Shown in pieces: positions 57,983-64,000 of a DNA stretch of 64,000 nucleotides. A model generated the notes under the pieces. It searched no databases. It saw only the letters and a list, made by a program, of their open reading frames with translations, and was not told the DNA's origin. How positions within the stretch are numbered: the stretch's first letter is position 1; each line of letters begins with the position of its first letter. Position numbers and translations under genes: made by a program. Source of the DNA: Haloactinomyces albus (GTDB lineage Bacteria > Actinomycetota > Actinomycetes > Mycobacteriales > Pseudonocardiaceae); assembly GCF_031458135.1 (NCBI RefSeq), contig NZ_JAVDXW010000001.1, positions 3,348,001 to 3,412,000 on the forward strand. Direction: 5' to 3'.

Positions 57983-58333
57983 GTGGGTCTGTTCAAACGC
58001 CTGCGACGTCGGCGACGCAGGACGGCTGCGAACTCGGTGACTTCGGAGGACACCGAGTATCTGCGTGCCTGGGCCGAGCAGCGTCGTGGGGTGGAGGGAT
58101 TCCTCGAACCACCCACCGTGATGACGCAGACGACACTGGTGCTGGTCGCGCACGACGGGGAGTGGACACGGCGCCGGGTGCGCAGTGCCGACGCGGCTCA
58201 TCGGTTCACCAACAAACTGGGGATCCCGTTCTACGAGGTGTCCAAGACCGGGTATCCGCAGCGGATGCGTGACTACCAGGCAAGGCAACGCATCCTGCGG
58301 AAGCGGGAGCGCCGCAGGTCTCTGGAGGAATGA
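57983..58333 (+). CDS. conserved-looking hypothetical protein, 116 residues
   Basis: GTG 57983 with AAGGAGG upstream. Very basic N-terminus (L-F-K-R-L-R-R-R-R-R-R), then T-T-L-V-L-V-A-H-D-G-E-W-T-R-R-R-V and I-P-F-Y-E-V-S-K-T-G-Y-P-Q-R-M-R-D-Y, seen in small Pseudonocardiales proteins of unknown role. No membrane span. Divergent from lpdA. Confidence 0.75.
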   Translation: MGLFKRLRRRRRRTAANSVTSEDTEYLRAWAEQRRGVEGFLEPPTVMTQTTLVLVAHDGEWTRRRVRSADAAHRFTNKLGIPFYEVSKTGYPQRMRDYQARQRILRKRERRRSLEE

Positions 58334-58447
58334 GCGCGGACTGTCGGCTCGCGGCGCGGTTCGCAGCAGTCGCGGTGGCTTGCGGCGGCATCACCGGTGC
58401 CGCATCGCCGGTGGTGTCGCACTTCGACCGGCTGGGACCGGCCGACC

Positions 58448-58480
58448 CGGTGAGCCGTTTCCACGCAGAACGGCTCACCG
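58448..58480. terminator. terminator between the hypothetical gene and pepA
   Basis: 12-bp perfect stem (58448-58459 with 58469-58480) and 9-base loop between convergent genes. Confidence 0.8.
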
Positions 58481-58507
58481 GGGGAGTGGAACGGTCGGGC
58501 GGGTGGA

Positions 58508-60004
58508 TCAGCCGTTGTCGGCGATGTCGGCCAGCACGGCGGCCATCGTGCGCACCGGCACACCGGTGCCGCCCTTGGGGGTGTAGCCCCACGGCTGGTT
58601 GGTGTTGAAAGCGGGACCGGCCACATCGATGTGTGCCCACGGGAGTCCCTCGGTGACGAACTCGCGCAGGAAATGCCCGGCGGCGAGCATCCCGCCCCAG
58701 CGGTGTCCGCTCACATTGGCCAGGTCCGCCAACCGCGAGTCGAGATCGCTGCGCAGCTCGTCCGGCAACGGCATCGCCCAACCGGCCTCGCCGGTGGCCT
58801 GGGACAGCTCGGCGACCCGGTCGCGAAACTCCTCGCTGCCCATCACGCCGGGAGTCCGTTTCCCCAGCGAGACCACCTGTGCACCGGTCAGGGTCGAGGT
58901 CTCGACCAAGTAGTCGGGGGACTCCTCGCAGGCGCGAGCAATGGCGTCGGCCAGAATCAACCGGCCTTCCGCGTCGGTGTTGAGGACTTCCACGGTTTTG
59001 CCGCCGTACATGGTCAGCACGTCGCCGGGCCGGTAGGCGCTTCCGGAGGGCATGTTCTCGGCCATCGGCACGGTCGCGGTGATTTCCAGCGGATAGTTGA
59101 GCTTGGCGGCCAGCACCATCGTGGCCACGACCGCGGCGGCCCCCGACATGTCCGAGGTCATCTCGTCCATGCCCGCGGCAGGCTTCAGCGAGATCCCTCC
59201 GGTGTCGAAGGTGATGCCCTTGCCGACCAGTGCCACCTTCTTGGCGCCTTTCGCGCCCTTGTGGCGCATCCGCACCAGCCGCGGCGGGCGCGACGAGCCA
59301 CCGCCGACACCGAGGATGCCGCCGTATCCGTGCTTGCGCAGGTCGTCGGCATCGGAGATCTCCACCTCCAGGCCCGCCGAGCGGCCCAGTTCGCTCGCCC
59401 GCTCGGCGAAGGAGGCCGGGAAGAGATCGTTCGGCGGTGTGTTGATCAGGTCGCGGGCCGTGTTGACCGCCTCGCCGATGGCGGTGGCTCCCTTGAGGGT
59501 GGCCCTGTTCGCCTCGTCCTTCGCATCGTCGGAGACCAGGAGATCCACCTTGCCGACAGGGTCGTCGCCGGGCTCGGATTTGTACCGGGTGAAGGAGTAG
59601 GAGCCCATCACCGTGCCCTGCACGGCGGCCGAGAGGTCCAGCACGGACAACGTCGTGGCGGCATGGGACACCCCCGCGAGCGAGCGAGCGGCGGCGCCGG
59701 AAGCACGCCGGACCGCTTCGGCGGTGAAGTCGCCATCCCGGCCGGGTTTGCCCAGCCCCGTTGCGATCAGGACGTCCGCTTTCAGCGAGTTGCCTGCGGG
59801 TACTTTGACGACCTCATCGGCCTTGCCGGTTGCTCCCAAGGCCGCGAGCGCCTTACTCAGATCCCCGTCGAAGGCGGCGGCGACCTTCTCGGCGCCCGGT
59901 GCCGGCTCCGGGCCCTGCGAACCCTGAACAGTACCGATGACCAGCGCCTCGACGGTCAGTTTGGAAGCCGCGCCGTCGGTGAGGGCAAGCTTGGGCGTTG
60001 TCAC
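58508..60004 (-). CDS. pepA: leucyl aminopeptidase (M17)
   Basis: 498 residues from GTG 60004 (GAGAGGATC upstream). Metal and active-site motifs: [11 protein letters not shown] near 262, [11 protein letters not shown] near 282 and the family signature N-T-D-A-E-G-R-L near 342. Cytosolic two-metal exopeptidase; forms hexamers. The mycobacterial counterpart pepB sits in the same gene neighbourhood. Confidence 0.95.
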   Translation of the reverse strand: MTTPKLALTDGAASKLTVEALVIGTVQGSQGPEPAPGAEKVAAAFDGDLSKALAALGATGKADEVVKVPAGNSLKADVLIATGLGKPGRDGDFTAEAVRRASGAAARSLAGVSHAATTLSVLDLSAAVQGTVMGSYSFTRYKSEPGDDPVGKVDLLVSDDAKDEANRATLKGATAIGEAVNTARDLINTPPNDLFPASFAERASELGRSAGLEVEISDADDLRKHGYGGILGVGGGSSRPPRLVRMRHKGAKGAKKVALVGKGITFDTGGISLKPAAGMDEMTSDMSGAAAVVATMVLAAKLNYPLEITATVPMAENMPSGSAYRPGDVLTMYGGKTVEVLNTDAEGRLILADAIARACEESPDYLVETSTLTGAQVVSLGKRTPGVMGSEEFRDRVAELSQATGEAGWAMPLPDELRSDLDSRLADLANVSGHRWGGMLAAGHFLREFVTEGLPWAHIDVAGPAFNTNQPWGYTPKGGTGVPVRTMAAVLADIADNG

Positions 60005-60244
60005 GTGCGGATCCTCTCGAGCCGTGCTGCATGCCGTTGCGGCTCTTTCGCAGCAGCACGCAGCGTTGATGGATTCACCCCGCACTCTAGAACGCTCGGC
60101 GACCGGTTACCGGATCCGGCGGCTTCCGGGCATGGGACCAGGCTCGATGAACCGCTTCAGGATGCACCGCTTTAGACTGTGGCACTGTCGTCCGTCAGCC
60201 GACAGGCGGCTGTCCGGGACACCCGCATCTGCGAGAGTGATCGC

Positions 60245-61498
60245 GTGGCGCAACAACTGGAGCTGCCGCGGCGGCTCGCGACCGGTACCGGTGCGATCCC
60301 GCTCGGACTCGGCGGGATGCTGGGCGCGGGCCTGTTCGTCGGATTGGCCCCCGCTTCGGCGTTGGCCGGTGTCTGGCTGCTGCTCGGAGTCCCGATCGCC
60401 GGGCTGACGGCTGTGTGCTGCGCACTGTCCACGGCCGAACAGTCGGCCGTGTACCGCGGTCCCGGTGCTGCCTACGCTTGTATCCGGTCGCAGTTGGGCA
60501 TCGCTCCGGGGCGAATCGCGGCAAGCACGTACTTGCTCGGCCAGATCGCGGCGATGGCGGCCATCGCGAGTGCTGTCGGTGCGTACCTGCCCACGTCGAG
60601 CCCGGTCATCGCTGCCGTGGCAATCCTGCTCACCGTGGTGGCCGCGACCGCGGGGCTGCGCATCCGGGGTGGTGCCGCGTGGTTGTGGCTCTGCCTGACC
60701 CTGACCGTGTCGGCCCTCGTGGTCGCGGCGTGCTGGGCAATCGCCCCGCTGCCGCCCACCGGAGTTCCGGCGGGCGGCAACACGCCGGGCCCCACTCCGA
60801 TGGGGATTCCCGCTGCGGCAGGGATACTGCTTTTCGCCTTCCTCGGCTTCGAGCGACTCACAGCACCTGCCGAAGAGCGCGACCGATACGGCCGCCCCGC
60901 TGTGCGGCGTGGGCTCATCGTGATGTTCACGATCGCCGGCACCGTCGTGGTGATCGTGAGCGCCTCCGTGATCCACCAGCTCGGAGCGGCGCGGCTCGCG
61001 CTGTCGCCGACGCCGATGATCCGTGCGCTGCAGGCGGCCGATGCCGCCGCGCTCACCTCCCTCGTCGGTGTCGGAGTCGCGCTGGCGATGTTGCCCGTGC
61101 TGCTCGGTGTGCTCGAGTTGTTTCGGTCCACGGCACTGGCTGTGCTCCAGGACGGTGATCTGCCCGCGTCGCTCGGCCGGAGGGCAGGCAGTGGCACGCC
61201 CTACCTGCTGGATCTCGCAGGCGGAATCGCCGCGGCCGGACTCGCGTTTCTGGTCGAACCCGCTCAGGCGATCGCCCTGGCCGCATGCTGCGTGCTCGTG
61301 CACTACGCATTCGCCAACGCCGGTGCACGCGTGCTTCTGGTGGAGGACCGAACATGGCGGATGCGGATGACCTGCCTGGGGGTGGGGCTGTGCGTGATCC
61401 TGGCGATGAGCATGCCGGTGCCCGCCATGCTCGGAACCCTGGGGGCCGCGGTGCTGGGGCCCGTACTGGCGGGAGTGCTCTTCCGCCTCCGGCGGTGA
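60245..61498 (+). CDS. APC-superfamily amino acid permease
   Basis: 417 residues from GTG 60245 (GAGAG upstream; the frame opens at 60179 near a TAGACT -10 box at 60173-60178). About 12 hydrophobic helices starting G-A-I-P-L-G-L-G-G-M-L-G-A-G-L-F-V-G, the APC unwound-helix motif; R-G-P-G-A-A-Y follows. Substrate unknown. Divergent from pepA, 92 bases before ilvE. Confidence 0.85.
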   Translation: MAQQLELPRRLATGTGAIPLGLGGMLGAGLFVGLAPASALAGVWLLLGVPIAGLTAVCCALSTAEQSAVYRGPGAAYACIRSQLGIAPGRIAASTYLLGQIAAMAAIASAVGAYLPTSSPVIAAVAILLTVVAATAGLRIRGGAAWLWLCLTLTVSALVVAACWAIAPLPPTGVPAGGNTPGPTPMGIPAAAGILLFAFLGFERLTAPAEERDRYGRPAVRRGLIVMFTIAGTVVVIVSASVIHQLGAARLALSPTPMIRALQAADAAALTSLVGVGVALAMLPVLLGVLELFRSTALAVLQDGDLPASLGRRAGSGTPYLLDLAGGIAAAGLAFLVEPAQAIALAACCVLVHYAFANAGARVLLVEDRTWRMRMTCLGVGLCVILAMSMPVPAMLGTLGAAVLGPVLAGVLFRLRR

Positions 61499-61590
61499 GC
61501 GAAAGCGCTACGAGGCAATCGAGAAACTAGGAGGACCAACTTTTGGTGATCCGGTTTCCACTGCTCGAGAGGGCACGATACGGTACGCAC

Positions 61591-62694
61591 ATGAATGAAG
61601 AGCTGTCGTTTTCCCGGACCACCAGCCCCCAACCGGTCACCGCGCAGCGCCGGGCCGAAATACTGGCCGATCCGGGTTTCGGACAGCACTTCACCGACCA
61701 CATGACCACGATTCGCTGGAACGGCGAGCGAGGCTGGCACGATGCTCGTCTCGAGCCGTACCACTCGCTCGAACTCGATCCGGCCACCACGGTGCTGCAC
61801 TATGGCCAAGCCATCTTCGAGGGGCTGAAGGCCTACCGCCAGCCGGACGGCTCGGTCGCCTCGTTCCGGCCGGAGGCGAACGCCACACGGTTCCGCGATT
61901 CGGCGCGGCGGCTGGCCATGCCCGAGCTGCCGGAGGAGCTCTTCCTCGACTCGCTGCGCGAACTGGTCGCCGTCGACAGCCAGTGGGTGCCGGAGAAAGG
62001 CGAGAGTTCGCTGTATCTGCGGCCGTTCATGATCTCCACCGAGGCCAGTCTCGGGGTCAATCGGCCGTCGAGCTCGTATCTGTACACCCTGATCGCCTCG
62101 CCCGCCGGGTCGTACTTCGCAGGCGGGATCAAGCCGGTCACGGTGTGGTTGAGCCACGAGTACGTTCGGTCGGCGCCCGGCGGAACCGGCGCGGCCAAGG
62201 TCGCCGGTAACTACGCGGCCTCGTTCCTCGCCCAGGCTCAGGCATCCGAGCAGGGTTGCGACCAGGTCGTGTGGCTGGATGCGGTCGAGCGGCGTGTCGT
62301 CGAGGAAATGGGCGGGATGAACCTGTTCTTCGTGTTCGGCTCGGGAGCGGACGCTCGCTTGGTGACGCCCGCCCTGACCGGAAGTCTGCTGCCGGGGATC
62401 ACCCGATCCTCGCTGCTGCGGCTGGGTGAAGAGCTCGGCATGGCGGTCGAGGAGCGGCGGATCACGACCGAGGAGTGGGAGAAGAAAGCCGAATCCGGCG
62501 AACTGACCGAAGTCTTCGCCTGCGGTACCGCCGCCGTCATCACCCCCGTCGGGCACGTCAAACACAGCGAGGGGGAGTTCACCATCGGAGACGGTCGGCC
62601 CGGTGCGGTGACCATGTCCCTGCGCGAGAAGCTCACCGGTATCCAACAGGGCGTGCTTCCCGACACCAACGGTTGGATGACCAAGCTCGACTGA
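61591..62694 (+). CDS. ilvE: branched-chain amino acid aminotransferase
   Basis: 367 residues from ATG 61591, six bases after TACGGT (61579-61584), so leaderless. Type IV PLP fold: catalytic Lys in [12 protein letters not shown] near 208, [10 protein letters not shown] near 245, and [10 protein letters not shown] near 312. Final step of leucine, isoleucine and valine synthesis. Confidence 0.95.
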   Translation: MNEELSFSRTTSPQPVTAQRRAEILADPGFGQHFTDHMTTIRWNGERGWHDARLEPYHSLELDPATTVLHYGQAIFEGLKAYRQPDGSVASFRPEANATRFRDSARRLAMPELPEELFLDSLRELVAVDSQWVPEKGESSLYLRPFMISTEASLGVNRPSSSYLYTLIASPAGSYFAGGIKPVTVWLSHEYVRSAPGGTGAAKVAGNYAASFLAQAQASEQGCDQVVWLDAVERRVVEEMGGMNLFFVFGSGADARLVTPALTGSLLPGITRSSLLRLGEELGMAVEERRITTEEWEKKAESGELTEVFACGTAAVITPVGHVKHSEGEFTIGDGRPGAVTMSLREKLTGIQQGVLPDTNGWMTKLD

Positions 62695-62715
62695 GCGCGA
62701 CCTCTTCGGCAGCCG

Positions 62716-62743
62716 ACGGCGCTTCCCGGTCGGGAAGCGCCGT
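62716..62743 (+). terminator. ilvE terminator
   Basis: 12-bp perfect stem with a four-base ggtc loop, 22 bases after the stop, followed by a short pyrimidine-rich stretch. Confidence 0.85.
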
Positions 62744-62878
62744 TCTCCTTTCGCATGTCGATTGCGGGCTGCGGCCTTGCCCTGTGCTGGTCTTCCCCCG
62801 GAACCGCTGTCGAAAGCTGTTGTCAGGGAGGCCGAGTAGCTTCCTCGGCGAGATACGAAACACACCGAGGAGGCATCC

Positions 62879-63967
62879 ATGGCCACGACCGTGCTGCTGG
62901 TGATCGGGACGAGGAAGGGGCTGTGGCTGGCAACCAGCCGGGATGGCCGCGACACGTGGGAGGTGACCGGTCCGCACCTGCCGATGACCGATGTGTACGC
63001 CGTGGCCATCGACACGCGCCGCCACCCGCGCATCCTGGCCGCTGCCACCAGTGAGCACTTCGGTCCCAGCGTGTTCACCAGCGACGATCTCGGTGCCCGC
63101 TGGCAGGAACCGGAGCACGCACCGGTGGCTTTCCCACCGGACACGGAGGCCGCGCTGACCAGGGTGTGGCAGATCGAGCCCGGGCCCGCTGACGAGCCCG
63201 ACGTCGTCTACGCCGGTACGGAACCATCCGCGCTGTTCCGCTCCGAGGACGGCGGCCGCAGGTACGAGCTGGTCCGCGGACTGTGGGACCACCCGCACCG
63301 CAAGGAGTGGTTCCCGGGCGGCGGCGGCCAAGCCGTGCACACCGTGCTCGCGCATCCCCACGATCCGCAGCGGATGCTCGTGGCGATGTCCACCGGTGGC
63401 GTGTACCGCACCGAGGACGCGGGGCGGAGTTGGCAACCGAGCAACCGGGGCATCCGGGCGTATTTCCTGCCCGACGAGTACCCGGAGTTCGGCCAGTGCG
63501 TGCACAAGGTCGCACGGAACCCTGCGGTGCCGGAACGGTTCTTCCTCCAGCACCACCACGGCGTGTACCGCAGTGACGACGGAGGTGGTAGCTGGCGCTC
63601 GATCGCGGAGGGATTGCCCGCCGACTTCGGTTTCCCGGTCGCCGTGCACCCGCACCGCCCCGAGGTCGTCTACGGCTTCCCGCTGGTCGCCGACGCCAGG
63701 CGCTTCCCACCCGAGGGCCGTTGCCGTGTCTACCGCAGCGAGGACGCCGGTGACTCGTGGAGCGCCCTGTCCGACGGGCTGCCCGTGGAGGGATTCTGGT
63801 CGGCGGTGATGCGGGACGCGCTGTGCCTCGATGATGCCGATCCGGCCGGGGTGTATTTCGGTTCCCGCTCCGGCGAGGTCTATGCCAGCGCGGACGAGGG
63901 GGACAGCTGGCGCCGGATCGTCGAGCACCTGCCCGACGTTCTCTCGGTCCGCGCGGCGACGGTGTGA
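62879..63967 (+). CDS. BNR/sialidase-superfamily beta-propeller protein
   Basis: 362 residues. Asp-box style repeats: S-D-D-L-G-A-R-W, S-E-D-G-G-R-R-Y, T-E-D-A-G-R-S-W, S-D-D-G-G-G-S-W, S-E-D-A-G-D-S-W, A-D-E-G-D-S-W-R-R: six to seven blades. No signal peptide, so cytosolic; catalytic residues of true sialidases are not apparent. Followed 11 bases later by a probable MoaD/ThiS gene, a common pairing in actinomycetes. Confidence 0.85.
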   Translation: MATTVLLVIGTRKGLWLATSRDGRDTWEVTGPHLPMTDVYAVAIDTRRHPRILAAATSEHFGPSVFTSDDLGARWQEPEHAPVAFPPDTEAALTRVWQIEPGPADEPDVVYAGTEPSALFRSEDGGRRYELVRGLWDHPHRKEWFPGGGGQAVHTVLAHPHDPQRMLVAMSTGGVYRTEDAGRSWQPSNRGIRAYFLPDEYPEFGQCVHKVARNPAVPERFFLQHHHGVYRSDDGGGSWRSIAEGLPADFGFPVAVHPHRPEVVYGFPLVADARRFPPEGRCRVYRSEDAGDSWSALSDGLPVEGFWSAVMRDALCLDDADPAGVYFGSRSGEVYASADEGDSWRRIVEHLPDVLSVRAATV

Positions 63968-63978
63968 GGAGGTGACCG

Positions 63979-64000
63979 ATGCGAGTCACGATCCTGCTGC
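63979..64000 (+). CDS. start of a probable MoaD/ThiS family protein (partial)
   Basis: ATG 63979 with AGGAGGTG 5 bases upstream; only M-R-V-T-I-L-L is inside the window. The first residues and the position directly behind a BNR-repeat gene fit MoaD/ThiS-like sulfur carriers, but the product is not proven. Confidence 0.45.

Overview
The window is high-GC actinobacterial chromosome. Evidence: a 16S-23S-5S rRNA operon without spacer tRNAs, Lsr2, DUF3618, DUF4191, DUF397/DUF5753 proteins, a GlnE-controlled glutamine synthetase, F420-type oxidoreductase, many GTG/TTG starts, and many genes with a TANNNT box 6-7 nt before the start codon (leaderless). Gene content and rRNA suggest a filamentous actinomycete of the Pseudonocardiales type (Saccharopolyspora/Actinopolyspora-like); the genus is inference.

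1-6.7 kb: a catabolic-looking cluster. A metallo-beta-lactamase-fold hydrolase is divergent from a CocE/NonD serine hydrolase; a class I cytochrome P450 is divergent from a LysR regulator, followed by a 3Fe-4S ferredoxin and an overlapping FAD ferredoxin reductase, i.e. a full electron chain for the P450.

6.9-10.7 kb: a regulatory island. A leftward operon of overlapping small genes (two small membrane proteins, two Cys-motif proteins) ends in a decayed ATP-grasp/methyltransferase remnant that looks like the scar of a graspetide-type peptide cluster. It is divergent from an XRE/DUF5753 regulator with its DUF397 partner; the shared promoter carries repeated AGGAACGTTCCT-like sites. A short-variable-arm tRNA with UAG anticodon follows.

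10.9-23.5 kb: DUF3618, TetR, then a leftward purine block: xanthine dehydrogenase (FAD, 2Fe-2S and Mo subunits), an 8-oxoguanine/guanine-type amidohydrolase, a CDA-fold guanine deaminase, an NCS2 purine permease with a hairpin-rich leader, XdhC, and a MobA/MocA-like cofactor nucleotidyltransferase, facing the PucR activator. 23.8-29.5 kb: polyamine synthesis (type III PLP decarboxylase, SpeD, SpeE), a second SpeE-like protein, an unknown 381-aa protein and a ribokinase. 29.6-31.2 kb: Lsr2 divergent from an Lsr2-like protein that keeps only the dimerisation half.

31.2-37.0 kb: rRNA operon. 37.2-64 kb: housekeeping block matching the order known from mycobacteria (glnE, glnA, RDD, DUF4191, lipA, lipB, TIGR01777, dlaT/sucB, pepA, ilvE), interrupted by accessory material: an IS701-type remnant that abuts the glnE stop codon, a quinone oxidoreductase, an SMP-30 protein, a cytochrome b-sulfite-oxidase fusion, and a decayed lone-tnpB element inserted in an SDR gene between lipA and lipB. 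lipA, lipB, the two-lipoyl E2 and E3 (lpdA) form one functional group: lipoate is made and attached to the E2 encoded next door. The window ends in a BNR-repeat protein and the first codons of a probable MoaD/ThiS protein.
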